Counted from the stretch's first letter, positions 7,303-15,708 are shown. The stretch: 55,466 nt of DNA from an uncultured Lachnospiraceae bacterium (GCA_910579935.1 CAJTVQ010000027.1:1-55466); one strand, 5' to 3'. The notes: generated by a model from the sequence alone, not told the origin. Numbers and translations: made by a program.

Positions 7303-9177
7303 ATGCCATCACAATTTTTTGGATTATCAATCGCAGCTTCGGGGCTTCGGGCGGCCAATGCCGCGCTGAATACGACCGGCAACAATATTTCCAATGTATA
7401 TACGGAAGGTTACAGCAGGCAGCAGGTAACGCAGGAAGCGGCTAATGCGCTCCGTGTGTTTGCCACTTACGGCTGTGCCGGCGCCGGTGTGGATACCGTG
7501 GCAATCGAACGTGTCAGGGATGCCTTTTATGACATGCGTTTCAGGGACAATAATTCCACGATGATGGAGTATGATATTAAGAATTATTACTGCGATACCC
7601 TTCAGCAGTATTTTGACGATGACGGAGATTCCGGTTTTGGAACGATCTTCAATTCGTTTTCCGCTACCTTGGAGACTCTGTCCACGAACCGCAGCAGTAC
7701 GGACGCCAAGAAACAGTTCATTGCGGCGGCCCAGAAGATGGCGGAATATTTCAATAACACCGCGGGCAACCTGAAAGAGCTGCAGAAAGATGTCAATTCC
7801 GAGATTAAGATCCGTGTGGATCGGATCAATTCCATTTCCACCGAGATTGCGACGCTGAATAAGCAGATCAACGTGATCGAAATGATCGGCACGAATACAA
7901 AGGCAAATGAATTAAGGGATAAGAGGGATCTGCTGCTGGATGAACTGTCGGAAATCGTAGATGTGAAAACGGAAGAATTTCCGCTGACGGATTCCAATAA
8001 TCCGGAGAGGGAAACGGGCGGTACAAGATTCATCGTTTATATCGCCGGGGGGCAGTGCCTTGTGGATAACAGCGATTTCCATACGTTGGAATGCCGCTCC
8101 AGAAAAGATGATGAAAAGATCAATCAGACGGATGCGGACGGTTTATACGATGTATTTTGGGATAACGGAAATGATTTCAACCTGCATAATGCATCCATGA
8201 AAGGTTCTCTGCGCGGCCTGATCGCCATGAGGGACGGCAATAACAATCAGGCATTTTCCGGCCTGGTTACCGGTGTGACCCAGGGCGTGAGCGGCACGGA
8301 AGTCAAAGTGAAAGCGACAAAGAGCTATCTTCAGGATATGAATAAATGTACGCTTCCCAATGCCCCTACGGATAAGGGCGGCGATATTGTGATCGGAAAT
8401 ACGCAGTTTTACTATACTTCCTGGGAATATGATGAAGCGACTTCCACGTATACATTCCTCATGAATGATGCAAAGTGTGATACGAGGGTTACGTCAGCCA
8501 TGATGGGCAAAGAGGCGGAGGTCGGCCAGGATATCAATTATCAGGGGATTCCTTACTATCTTTCGCAGATGAATGAATTTGTCCGTACATTCTCGGCAAA
8601 AGTGAATGAGATTTTCGGGAAAGGCTATGACGTGAACGGCAATCTGTTCGGTAAGGGCGGCAATGAGCTGACTTTCTTTACGGCAAAGAAGCCGGTGGCG
8701 GATGGAAACAATCTTCAGTCCCAGTATGGACTGGACGATTTTTTGGATGCCGACGGATATTATGAGATGACGGCTTTCAATATTCAGATCAACAGTGAAC
8801 TGCTGGCGGATGCGGATCTGCTTGGTACGAAATCCACGGCTGAAATAGGTGTGGAAGAATGCGGTCAGGTAGACGAGCTGAAAGCAGCCCTAGTGGATAA
8901 GACGAAGTTCAGCTTCCGGAATTCCACTGCCGGAGAATTTTTGGATACCCTTCTTTCGGATGTGGGGCTCAATGCGCGTAATGCCGAGGATTTCTATAAT
9001 ACATATCATGGAATCGCGGTCACCATTGAGAACCAGAGAGCGTCCATATCCAGCGTGGACGAGGATGAAGAGGCAACGAATATGATTAAGTATGAACATG
9101 CGTATACGCTGTCCTCCAAGATGATACAGACCCTGACGGAAGTGTATGACAGACTGATTCTTCAGACCGGAGTATAA
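7303..9177 (+). CDS. flgK: FlgK-type hook-associated protein (second copy)
   Basis: 624 residues, preceded by AAGGTGAG. The N-terminus FFGLSIAASGLRAANAALNTTGNNISNVYTEGYSRQQVTQ and C-terminus EEATNMIKYEHAYTLSSKMIQTLTEVYDRLILQTGV are diagnostic for FlgK. It is about 90 residues longer than the first copy, with extra sequence around residues 230-420 (including VSGTEVKVKATKSYLQDMNK and the following strand-rich part). The two copies share terminal motifs but little in between, so this is an old duplication or a functional split of the hook-filament junction rather than a recent repeat. Confidence 0.88.
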   Translation: MPSQFFGLSIAASGLRAANAALNTTGNNISNVYTEGYSRQQVTQEAANALRVFATYGCAGAGVDTVAIERVRDAFYDMRFRDNNSTMMEYDIKNYYCDTLQQYFDDDGDSGFGTIFNSFSATLETLSTNRSSTDAKKQFIAAAQKMAEYFNNTAGNLKELQKDVNSEIKIRVDRINSISTEIATLNKQINVIEMIGTNTKANELRDKRDLLLDELSEIVDVKTEEFPLTDSNNPERETGGTRFIVYIAGGQCLVDNSDFHTLECRSRKDDEKINQTDADGLYDVFWDNGNDFNLHNASMKGSLRGLIAMRDGNNNQAFSGLVTGVTQGVSGTEVKVKATKSYLQDMNKCTLPNAPTDKGGDIVIGNTQFYYTSWEYDEATSTYTFLMNDAKCDTRVTSAMMGKEAEVGQDINYQGIPYYLSQMNEFVRTFSAKVNEIFGKGYDVNGNLFGKGGNELTFFTAKKPVADGNNLQSQYGLDDFLDADGYYEMTAFNIQINSELLADADLLGTKSTAEIGVEECGQVDELKAALVDKTKFSFRNSTAGEFLDTLLSDVGLNARNAEDFYNTYHGIAVTIENQRASISSVDEDEEATNMIKYEHAYTLSSKMIQTLTEVYDRLILQTGV

Positions 9178-9254
9178 CGGCAGACAGGAAAGCGGGGAAC
9201 CTCAGGAGCGGTTTTCCGGTATCCGGAGACGTCTTAAAAAGGAGATAGATGACT

Positions 9255-10874
9255 ATGAGAATGACAAATAAGATCATGCAGAATAATTCCCTGTATAACA
9301 TTAACAATAATAAGGCACTGGTGGATAAACTGAGCACGCAGATGTCTACAAATAAGAAAATTACCAGGCCTTCCGACGACCCGGTCATTGCGGTGCGCGC
9401 GCTGAGACTTCGCAGTGACGTGTCGCAGATCACCCAGTACCATGAAAAAAATGCAGAGGATGCGAAGAGCTGGCTGAAGGTGACTGCGGACGCGCTGGAT
9501 ACAACAACGGAAGTGCTGAGAAAAATGACGGAGCAGGCTACAAGAGGCGCCGAGGATGACCTTGGTTATGATAATTTGGAAATTATTGTGACACAGCTGA
9601 AATCCTTAAGGGATGAATATTACTCCACGGGAAATGTGGATTTCGCAGGCAGATATGTTTTTACGGGATTCAGGACGAATTCGAGTCTGACTTATACGGA
9701 GGATGCCAAGGAGGACTTCAAGATTTGGGAAAAGGTGGATGTTTCTGCGATCGATACGCTGAATTATACTACCATCGGCAATCTGAAGGGAATCTCAAAG
9801 GAAAACTATGATCCGGTGACTGCAACGACACCGGGTGAAAATGAGAATACAATAGAGAGTACGGATATCCACCGCATCATGCTGGCATATGATGATCTGA
9901 AGACCGCGAACGGGGCAAATCTTTCAATTGATTATGTGACAAATGCAGCGACGGTTCCGCCGACGACCGCGAATCTGGTTTCTGCTGCGGCAGGTAATCT
10001 TATGTATGTTTCTTCAACGGCGAATCCGAATCCGTACGAGGTGGTAAAGCAGAATCCGACGCAGGCGGTTTTGGTTCCTGAAACAGGGGAATTGCTGATT
10101 GGCGAGACACTCTATAACAGTACGTTTAATGTTAATAACGGCGGCGGTTCGCCGCTGACAACGGATTCGCAGATACGGATTTCCTATGAGAAGGATACAT
10201 GGAAGAAAGGGGATATGAGGCCCCAGCACTATTTCGAATGTACAAAGACGAATGACGATGGTACAACGGTAAACTATAACTGGAGCAAGGATGAGACGGT
10301 GAATCCTCCCGTGGATTATATATCCATGAACGGGGAAAAACAGTTTATGGAGTATGACGTAGGGTATAATCAGTCCATCCGTGTGAATACAGAGGCTAAG
10401 GAAGTATTTTCCATGAATATGGACCGTGTGATCGACGATTTGGAAAACGCACTTGCGAAGCTGAAGGAAATCGATACGGCCAGAACCAATCTGAAGCTGA
10501 TGAAAGACGAGATAGAGGAAGGCGCTCCGGGCTACGAAAATATTGTGGCGACATATGCGGCTGCAGATAAAGCTTATACCTATATCCGTGACAATATGCA
10601 GAAGAAATTCGAGCATCTGATCTCGCAGGTAAGTGACTTCCAAAGCGATGCCAATGTAGCTGTTACGGACAACGGTACGAGGTCAGACCGTTTGGATCTG
10701 ATCATGAACCGTCTGACTACGCAGAAAACCACATTTAAGACTCTGCAGTCCGCCAATGAGGATATTGATGTCACCGAAGTAATGGTTCAGCTGACCAGTA
10801 TGGATAATACTTATAATTCGGCGCTTATGGCAACCAGCAAGATTCTTCAGAATTCGCTGATGAACTATATTTAA
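9255..10874 (+). CDS. flgL: FlgL, hook-associated protein 3
   Basis: 539 residues from ATG 9255; this start leaves a good gap to AAAAAGGAGA (9236-9245), while ATG 9249 is also possible. Flagellin-like ends are present: MTNKIMQNNSLYNINNNKALVDKLSTQMSTNKKITRPSDDPV at the start and MVQLTSMDNTYNSALMATSKILQNSLMNYI at the end. FlgL is often about 300 residues; the extra 240 lie in the middle (residues about 165-370) and would form surface domains. It follows the two flgK genes and precedes fliW, the common clostridial order. Confidence 0.9.
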   Translation: MRMTNKIMQNNSLYNINNNKALVDKLSTQMSTNKKITRPSDDPVIAVRALRLRSDVSQITQYHEKNAEDAKSWLKVTADALDTTTEVLRKMTEQATRGAEDDLGYDNLEIIVTQLKSLRDEYYSTGNVDFAGRYVFTGFRTNSSLTYTEDAKEDFKIWEKVDVSAIDTLNYTTIGNLKGISKENYDPVTATTPGENENTIESTDIHRIMLAYDDLKTANGANLSIDYVTNAATVPPTTANLVSAAAGNLMYVSSTANPNPYEVVKQNPTQAVLVPETGELLIGETLYNSTFNVNNGGGSPLTTDSQIRISYEKDTWKKGDMRPQHYFECTKTNDDGTTVNYNWSKDETVNPPVDYISMNGEKQFMEYDVGYNQSIRVNTEAKEVFSMNMDRVIDDLENALAKLKEIDTARTNLKLMKDEIEEGAPGYENIVATYAAADKAYTYIRDNMQKKFEHLISQVSDFQSDANVAVTDNGTRSDRLDLIMNRLTTQKTTFKTLQSANEDIDVTEVMVQLTSMDNTYNSALMATSKILQNSLMNYI

Positions 10875-10884
10875 GGAGAAAACC

Positions 10885-11340
10885 ATGACGATCACAACAA
10901 AGGTATTTGGAGAAGTATCCATAGATGAAGACAGGATTATTCACTTTCCGGGCGGGATTATCGGGTTTCCCGACCTGACGGATTTTGCCATGCTTCATGA
11001 TGAAGAAGACGGTATAACGGCCATTCACTGGCTGCAGTCCATACAGGAACCGGCATTTGCCATGCCTGTGATGGATCCGCTGATCGTAAAAGAGGATTAT
11101 AATCCGGAAGTGGACGATGAACTGTTAAAACCTTTGGGGGAACTGACACAGGAGGAGACTCTGGTGCTTGTAACGCTTACGGTGCCGCAGGACCTTACAA
11201 AGATGACAGTAAACCTAAAAGGGCCTATTATCATTAACAGCGGGAACAGAAAGGCATGTCAGGCAATCATAGAAGGGGAAGAGTACAAAGTGAAGTTTCC
11301 CATCTACGAAATCCTGCAGGCCAGGAAAGCGGGTGAATAA
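10885..11340 (+). CDS. fliW: FliW, flagellar assembly factor and CsrA antagonist
   Basis: 151 residues, RBS AAGGAG. Family blocks are visible: the N-terminal FGEVSIDEDRIIHFPGGIIGFPDLTDFAML, then ITAIHWLQSIQEPAFAMPVMDPL and LVLVTLTVPQDLTKMTVNLKGPIIIN. In Bacillus subtilis FliW binds either flagellin or CsrA; free FliW takes CsrA off the hag leader. The stop codon touches the csrA start codon, so the two are translationally coupled. The hag leader in this same window has two candidate CsrA sites, which makes the whole FliW-CsrA-Hag switch visible here. Confidence 0.93.
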   Translation: MTITTKVFGEVSIDEDRIIHFPGGIIGFPDLTDFAMLHDEEDGITAIHWLQSIQEPAFAMPVMDPLIVKEDYNPEVDDELLKPLGELTQEETLVLVTLTVPQDLTKMTVNLKGPIIINSGNRKACQAIIEGEEYKVKFPIYEILQARKAGE

Positions 11341-11559
11341 ATGTTAGCCTTATCGAGAAGAAAAAACGAAGCGTTAGTCATTAATAATAATGTGGAAATC
11401 ACGATACTTGAAATCAAAGGCGAGCAGGTGAAGATTGGTATTACCGCACCGAAGGAAGTGCCGATCTACCGCAAAGAGGTTTATGTACAGATACAGAATG
11501 CCAATAAGGAAGCGGTGGAAACGGACGGCATGGAGGCTTTGAAGAAGCTGCTTGGATAA
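11341..11559 (+). CDS. csrA: CsrA, RNA-binding translational regulator
   Basis: 72 residues. The start MLALSRRKNEALVINNNVEITILEIKGEQVKIGITAPKEVPIYRKEVY matches CsrA, with the family's first strand and the VPIYRKEVY segment corresponding to the RNA-contacting VHREEIY region. The C-terminal extension is the longer type found in Firmicutes, which is where FliW docks in the known complex. CsrA binds A-N-GGA motifs displayed in hairpin loops. The gene begins on the base after the fliW stop and is closed by the terminator at 11569-11606. Confidence 0.95.
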   Translation: MLALSRRKNEALVINNNVEITILEIKGEQVKIGITAPKEVPIYRKEVYVQIQNANKEAVETDGMEALKKLLG

Positions 11560-11568
11560 AAATATGAG

Positions 11569-11606
11569 GCCCGGTAAGAATTTATGGTTTTCTTATCGGG
11601 CTTTTT
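11569..11606 (+). terminator. Intrinsic terminator after csrA
   Basis: GCCCGGTAAGAA (11569-11580) pairs with TTCTTATCGGGC (11590-11601) over 12 positions with a single G-T wobble, followed by TTTTT. It ends the flgM-csrA operon. Confidence 0.92.
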
Positions 11607-11661
11607 GCCATGTTATAAACGGTGTCATCCGCAGGAAATGCAGAATTAAATACCAAAAGTC

Positions 11662-11688
11662 TAAATTTTTATTAAATTTGGCCGATAT
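11662..11688 (+). promoter_or_regulatory. Sigma-28 promoter of the flaG-fliD operon
   Basis: TAAA (11662-11665), 15 bases, then GCCGATAT (11681-11688): a full consensus match. It opens the flaG-fliD-fliS-fliT unit. Confidence 0.92.
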
Positions 11689-11746
11689 ATGTACTAGACG
11701 TATATAATGAGTTTCTTTAAGTATCATGCAACATCATATTTATAAT

Positions 11747-11762
11747 ATCACACGGAGGTGAT
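11747..11762 (+). promoter_or_regulatory. Hairpin around the flaG ribosome site; candidate CsrA site
   Basis: ATCAC (11747-11751) and GTGAT (11758-11762) form a perfect 5-bp stem around the hexaloop ACGGAG, which contains both the Shine-Dalgarno GGAGG start and an A-N-GGA core. The layout matches that at hag and suggests translational control of flaG by CsrA. Confidence 0.55.
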
Positions 11763-11766
11763 TACA

Positions 11767-12201
11767 ATGGCAATAGAACCATTAGGAAGCATCATGTCAG
11801 TCCAGACTCAGACTGTACAGAAAACGGTCGAACCGAAACCGGCAGCGGAAAACACGGAAGTTTCTACTCCCGAACAGGTGGCGCAGGTGGATACCATGAC
11901 ACTATCGGTTGCAAAACCGGACGGTAAAGAAGGTCAGAGCGGCCAGGATCAGAGCGGGGAAAAGGGTGAGGCGCAGCAGGCCAAGAATGAGAAAGTCAAG
12001 AAAGCGGTTGAGCAGCTGAACAAGAATATGCCTCATTCGGAAGCAGTTTTCGGTATCCATGACGACACCAACAGAGTCATGATTAAAATAGTGGATAAGG
12101 ATACGAAAGAAGTGATTAAAGAATTCCCGCCGGAAGAGACTTTGGATATGATCGCAAAGGTGTGGGAACTGGCAGGGATCATGGTAGATGAGAAGTTATA
12201 G
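11767..12201 (+). CDS. flaG: FlaG-family protein
   Basis: 144 residues; ATG 11767 is chosen because GGAGGTG at 11754-11760 is the ribosome site and overlaps the alternative upstream start. The first 75 residues are low-complexity (Gln, Glu, Pro, Ser), while the last 65 form the FlaG domain: VKKAVEQLNKNMPHSEAVFGIHDDTNRVMIKIVDKDTKEVIKEFPPEETLDMIAKVWELAGIMVDEKL. FlaG affects filament length in several bacteria. It stands directly upstream of fliD, as in many Gram-positive flagellar loci. Confidence 0.88.
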   Translation: MAIEPLGSIMSVQTQTVQKTVEPKPAAENTEVSTPEQVAQVDTMTLSVAKPDGKEGQSGQDQSGEKGEAQQAKNEKVKKAVEQLNKNMPHSEAVFGIHDDTNRVMIKIVDKDTKEVIKEFPPEETLDMIAKVWELAGIMVDEKL

Positions 12202-12233
12202 GTTAGGAATAGGACAGAATAGGAGGAGAGAAT

Positions 12234-13721
12234 ATGCCGATTAGAATTACGGGTATGAATTCCGGGCTGGATACGGAATCCATCATAAGCGAACTGGTAA
12301 AGGCGCAGAAGACCAAGGGGGAAAAAGTAAAAAAGAGCCAGACAAAACTGGGATGGAAGCAGGAAGCATGGAAAGAACTGAATTCCAAGATTTATAAGCT
12401 GTTTAATTCTACGTTGAATAATATGCGTATGGAGACTGATTACAGCAAGAAAACGACGGATGTATCCAATTCTTCCGTTGCAAGCGTGATTACCAGTGAC
12501 AACGCCATGAATGCAACCCAGAGATTGAAAGTGGTGAATCTTGCTACTACGGGTTATGTGACGGGAGAAGAACTGAGCGGGGCAACAGGAAATACAACGC
12601 TTGCTTCTTTGGGCATCACTGCAGGCAGCAAAATTCAGGTGGCTGCATCAAAGGGCGGGACACCGAAGGAGATAGAGATTACCGCAGGAATGACGATTGA
12701 CGGACTCGTAGGAAGTCTCAAGAATGCAGGTGTGGAAGCAAGCTTTGACTCGAAGAATGGCAGGCTCCATATTGCATCAAGGAAGAGCGGGGAAACGAAC
12801 GATTTTACCATAACGGGAGTTGGTAGCGACGGTGCGGATGCATTACAGAAACTGGGACTGGCAGCCGCAGGGCAGAGTGTTGTTACGGGAGGCGGAAAAG
12901 ACGCAACAATTGAATTGAACGGTGTAAGGTATACCAGCGACAGCAATACTTTTGAGGTTAATGGTTTAACGATTACGGCTCTTCAGGAGGGCGGCGATGA
13001 AGTGACCCTGACGACTAGACAGGATACCGATGGTATCTATAATATGATTAAAAATTTCTTTAAGGAATATAATAGTTTGATCAATGAGATGGATAAACTG
13101 TATAATGCAGAATCCTCCAAGGGCTATGAACCGCTTACGGATGATGAAAGGGATGAAATGTCGGATTCCGAAATCGAGAAGTGGGAAACGAAGATCAAGG
13201 ATTCCATTCTGCGCAGGGATTCCAACCTGTCCACCATTTCTTCCGGTATGAAGAATATCCTGTTACAGGGTGTGACCGTAAATGGCGAGAAGATGTATCT
13301 GTCCCATTTCGGCATTGAGACATTGGGATATTTTAACGCAGGGGAAAATGAGAAAAATGCATACCATATTAATGGCGACGAGGATGACGATGCGGTAAGT
13401 TCCAAAGAAAATTCGCTGAAGGCTGCTATTGCGGCAGACCCGGATACGGTAATTTCTTTCTTCGCACAATTGTCACAGAATCTGTATGCAGAGCTGGATA
13501 AGCAGTCCAGAAGCGTGGACGGTGTCAGAAGCTTCGGAAAATTCTATGATGATAAGAAGATGAAAGAAGAGTATGATAATTATACAACGAAAATAAAGAA
13601 AGAAGAAGAAAAGCTGACCGCCCTGGAGGACAGATGGTATAAGAAGTTCTCAGCCATGGAAACGGCACTGGCAAAGATGCAGTCCAACCAGAATGCGGTA
13701 TCTGCTTTATTAGGAGGTTGA
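12234..13721 (+). CDS. fliD: FliD, filament cap protein
   Basis: 495 residues with AGGAGGAG upstream. The N-terminal cap-forming block RITGMNSGLDTESIISELVKAQKTKGEKVKKSQTKLGWKQEAWKELNSKIY is typical of FliD, including the conserved SGLDT and W-Q-x-x-A/W-K/R pattern. A C-terminal coiled-coil helix (DNYTTKIKKEEEKLTALEDRWYKKFSAMETALAKMQSNQNAVSALLGG) ends the protein. FliD sits at the filament tip and helps flagellin fold. The middle (residues about 100-260) is Gly/Thr-rich and forms the exposed domains. Confidence 0.92.
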   Translation: MPIRITGMNSGLDTESIISELVKAQKTKGEKVKKSQTKLGWKQEAWKELNSKIYKLFNSTLNNMRMETDYSKKTTDVSNSSVASVITSDNAMNATQRLKVVNLATTGYVTGEELSGATGNTTLASLGITAGSKIQVAASKGGTPKEIEITAGMTIDGLVGSLKNAGVEASFDSKNGRLHIASRKSGETNDFTITGVGSDGADALQKLGLAAAGQSVVTGGGKDATIELNGVRYTSDSNTFEVNGLTITALQEGGDEVTLTTRQDTDGIYNMIKNFFKEYNSLINEMDKLYNAESSKGYEPLTDDERDEMSDSEIEKWETKIKDSILRRDSNLSTISSGMKNILLQGVTVNGEKMYLSHFGIETLGYFNAGENEKNAYHINGDEDDDAVSSKENSLKAAIAADPDTVISFFAQLSQNLYAELDKQSRSVDGVRSFGKFYDDKKMKEEYDNYTTKIKKEEEKLTALEDRWYKKFSAMETALAKMQSNQNAVSALLGG

Positions 13722-13728
13722 CAATAAA

Positions 13729-14115
13729 ATGGCGCTACCAAGAGGTTATGCACAATACGGGAATAATAAAGTAATGACGGCATCTCCCGCAGAACTGACA
13801 CTGATGCTTTACGAGGGGGCGATTAAGTTCTGCAACATTGCAATCATGGGGATTGAACAGAATGATATCGAAAAGACCCATAAGAATATTGTAAAAGCGG
13901 AAAACATTATCGGATATCTGAGGGAAACACTGGATATGCGCTATCCGGTGGCTAAGGACTTTGAAAATATTTATGTATATCTGCACGACCGCCTGGTGGA
14001 AGCCAATATAAAGAAAGACAAGGAGATTCTTGAGGAAGTATGCGGGCATCTCCGATCCGTGCGGGATACATGGAAAGAAGTCATGCGTTTCGGCAGGGAG
14101 AAAGGAACGGTATGA
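13729..14115 (+). CDS. fliS: FliS, flagellin export chaperone
   Basis: 128 residues. Landmarks are GYAQYGNNKVMTASPAELTLMLYEGAIKFCNIA (FliS Y-x-x-x-x-V-x-T-A-S-P-x-x-L-x-x-M-L-Y-x-G-A block), then LRETLDMRYPVAKDFENIYVYLHDRLVEANIKKD and the C-terminal helix RSVRDTWKEVM. FliS binds the C-terminus of flagellin in the cytosol and prevents early polymerisation. Its stop overlaps the start of the next gene (ATGA at 14112-14115). Confidence 0.93.
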   Translation: MALPRGYAQYGNNKVMTASPAELTLMLYEGAIKFCNIAIMGIEQNDIEKTHKNIVKAENIIGYLRETLDMRYPVAKDFENIYVYLHDRLVEANIKKDKEILEEVCGHLRSVRDTWKEVMRFGREKGTV

Positions 14116-14588
14116 TAGAAAATTATCTTCAGGTCTTGGAAGAGAGCCTGCATAAGAAGATGGGTGTGCTGGAGAAGATCGAAGAGGCGAACCAGAGACA
14201 GGAAGAAATATTGAAACAGGAACCTGTGTCAGAGGAAGCATTTGATGAAACCATAGAGGAAAAAGGCGCATTTATCGACGAACTGAATAAACTGGACGAA
14301 GGCTTTGAAAACCTTTATGAGAACATCAGGGAACAGTTGACGTCAGGCAGGGAAAAGTATAAGGTGCAGATTGCTTCCATACAGAAACTGATTACCCGGG
14401 TGACGGAAAAAAGTGTTTCCATACAGACGCAGGAAGCACGGAATAAGGCACTGGCGGAAGCTTACTTTGCAAACCGGAAGCAGGAACTGCAGAAGGGGAG
14501 GAGAAGTTCCAAGGCAGCGATGGATTATTACCGGAATATGAGCCAGTCGCAGATTAATATGCCGCAGTTCATGGACCGGAAGAAGTAA
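14112..14588 (+). CDS. FliT/FlgN-like flagellar chaperone
   Basis: 158 residues from ATG 14112, overlapping the fliS stop by four bases; a longer frame from 14040 lies inside fliS and is not used. The protein is almost wholly helical and strongly charged, with long heptad-like stretches (HKKMGVLEKIEEANQRQEEILKQ; FIDELNKLDEGFENLYENIREQL; KYKVQIASIQKLITRVTEKSVSIQTQEARNKALAEAYFANRKQEL). The position after fliS is that of FliT, the FliD chaperone, but sequence identity to FliT is weak; a FlgN-like fold is equally likely. Confidence 0.7.
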   Translation: MIENYLQVLEESLHKKMGVLEKIEEANQRQEEILKQEPVSEEAFDETIEEKGAFIDELNKLDEGFENLYENIREQLTSGREKYKVQIASIQKLITRVTEKSVSIQTQEARNKALAEAYFANRKQELQKGRRSSKAAMDYYRNMSQSQINMPQFMDRKK

Positions 14589-14632
14589 ATAAAAGAGAAA
14601 TAAAAAAATATATAAAAAATTAAATTTAGGTA

Positions 14633-14659
14633 TAAAGTATTCGGAAATCATTCCGATAT
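14633..14659 (+). promoter_or_regulatory. Sigma-28 promoter of the flagellin gene
   Basis: TAAA (14633-14636), 15 bases, TCCGATAT (14652-14659): consensus but for one base. It gives a leader of roughly 115 bases before the flagellin start, long enough to contain the two hairpins at 14741-14778. Confidence 0.92.
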
Positions 14660-14740
14660 AATATACAAGTAAAACAAATTACTTAGTAAACTGATGGATG
14701 GGGAAGGAGCGTACGGCCTTAACCAAACATTGAAAAACAG

Positions 14741-14758
14741 GGTGGCAGGGAAGCCACC
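14741..14758 (+). promoter_or_regulatory. Upstream CsrA-type hairpin in the hag leader
   Basis: GGTGGC (14741-14746) and GCCACC (14753-14758) form a perfect 6-bp stem with the hexaloop AGGGAA, which contains A-G-GGA. It lies two bases upstream of a second hairpin over the ribosome site. In B. subtilis the hag leader also has an upstream CsrA site paired with one over the Shine-Dalgarno. Confidence 0.7.
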
Positions 14759-14760
14759 AC

Positions 14761-14778
14761 ATATTCAAGGAGGAATAT
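14761..14778 (+). promoter_or_regulatory. CsrA-type hairpin over the hag ribosome site
   Basis: ATATTC (14761-14766) and GAATAT (14773-14778) pair perfectly around AAGGAG, the core of the Shine-Dalgarno. Bound CsrA here would block ribosome entry. The start codon is at 14782. Confidence 0.72.
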
Positions 14779-14781
14779 ATT

Positions 14782-15600
14782 ATGGTAGTACAACACAATC
14801 TTACAGCTATGAACTCTAACAGAATGTTAGGAATCACAACGAGTGCACAGGCTAAGCAGACAGAGAGATTATCTTCCGGTTACAGGATTAACCGTGCAGC
14901 AGATGATGCGGCAGGACTTTCCGTTTCCGAAAAAATGAGACGTCAGATCAGAGGTTTGGATCAGGCTTCTACGAATGCACAGGACGGCGTATCACTGGTA
15001 CAGTCTGCTGAAGGTGCTATGAATGAAATCTCCGATATGCTTCAGAGAATGAATGAGTTGGCAGTTAAGGCAGCAAACGGTACTTACACATCTACACAGA
15101 AACAGTACATTGCTGACGAAGTTAACCAGTTGGCTTCCGAGATTGAGCGTATTGCAACAACAACCAAGTTCAATGACCAGAAGGTATTGAGCGGCGGTAA
15201 GTCTTTCACATTCCAGGTTGGTAATGAGAATGGTGAGACTCTGAGCGTTACTATTACAGATATGAAGGGTGTTGCAACAGCTTTATCAATGACAAATAAC
15301 TGGAAGGCTTCTACAAATACTGCTCCGTCTACTTTCATTGACACAGTTAAGACTCAGATGGAGACCGTTGCATCTGCTCGTTCCGCACTTGGTGCTGTTC
15401 AGAATCGTTTAGAGCATACCATCAGCAACTTGGATAACATCGTTGAGAATACGACAGCTGCTGAATCTCGTATCCGTGATACAGATATGGCTAAGACCAT
15501 GGTAACATACTCTAACAACCAGATTCTTGCTCAGGCTGGTCAGGCTATGTTGGCACAGGCTAATCAGACAAATCAGGGTGTATTATCCTTACTTTCGTAA
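14782..15600 (+). CDS. hag: Flagellin
   Basis: 272 residues, a short flagellin: conserved D0/D1 ends with a small variable part (residues about 150-190). The N-terminus MVVQHNLTAMNSNRMLGITTSAQAKQTERLSSGYRINRAADDAAGLSVSEKMR and the C-terminus RIRDTDMAKTMVTYSNNQILAQAGQAMLAQANQTNQGVLSLLS are classic. Arg89, Leu93 and Glu113 match by alignment the D1 residues through which Salmonella flagellin engages TLR5 (R90, L94, E114). The variable region is Thr/Ser-rich (SMTNNWKASTNTAPSTF) and offers O-glycosylation sites, which fits the transferase genes that follow. Leader control by CsrA is suggested by the two hairpins upstream. Confidence 0.95.
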   Translation: MVVQHNLTAMNSNRMLGITTSAQAKQTERLSSGYRINRAADDAAGLSVSEKMRRQIRGLDQASTNAQDGVSLVQSAEGAMNEISDMLQRMNELAVKAANGTYTSTQKQYIADEVNQLASEIERIATTTKFNDQKVLSGGKSFTFQVGNENGETLSVTITDMKGVATALSMTNNWKASTNTAPSTFIDTVKTQMETVASARSALGAVQNRLEHTISNLDNIVENTTAAESRIRDTDMAKTMVTYSNNQILAQAGQAMLAQANQTNQGVLSLLS

Positions 15601-15645
15601 AGTATTAAGTATTTGCGAAGTACAGCACTTTATAAAGTGTTTCGA

Positions 15646-15673
15646 AGAGAGCTGGAAATTCCAGCTCTCTTTT
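15646..15673 (+). terminator. Intrinsic terminator after flagellin
   Basis: AGAGAGCTGG (15646-15655) and CCAGCTCTCT (15661-15670) form a perfect 10-bp stem with loop AAATT and a TTTT tract. It separates highly expressed hag from the transferase block; some read-through could feed the genes downstream. Confidence 0.92.
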
Positions 15674-15708
15674 GATATCAGAAAAAGATACGGAGTGTAT
15701 GAGAGCAT

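Noticed and set aside
10014..10643. A 209-codon minus-strand open frame inside flgL
   Set aside because: Translation is rich in His, Ile and Arg with no family features, and flgL on the other strand is continuous.
15688..15700. ATAC-GGAGT-GTAT hairpin over the ribosome site of the first transferase as another CsrA site
   Set aside because: The stem is only 4 bp and the A-N of A-N-GGA would lie in the stem rather than the loop, so it was not counted with the others.
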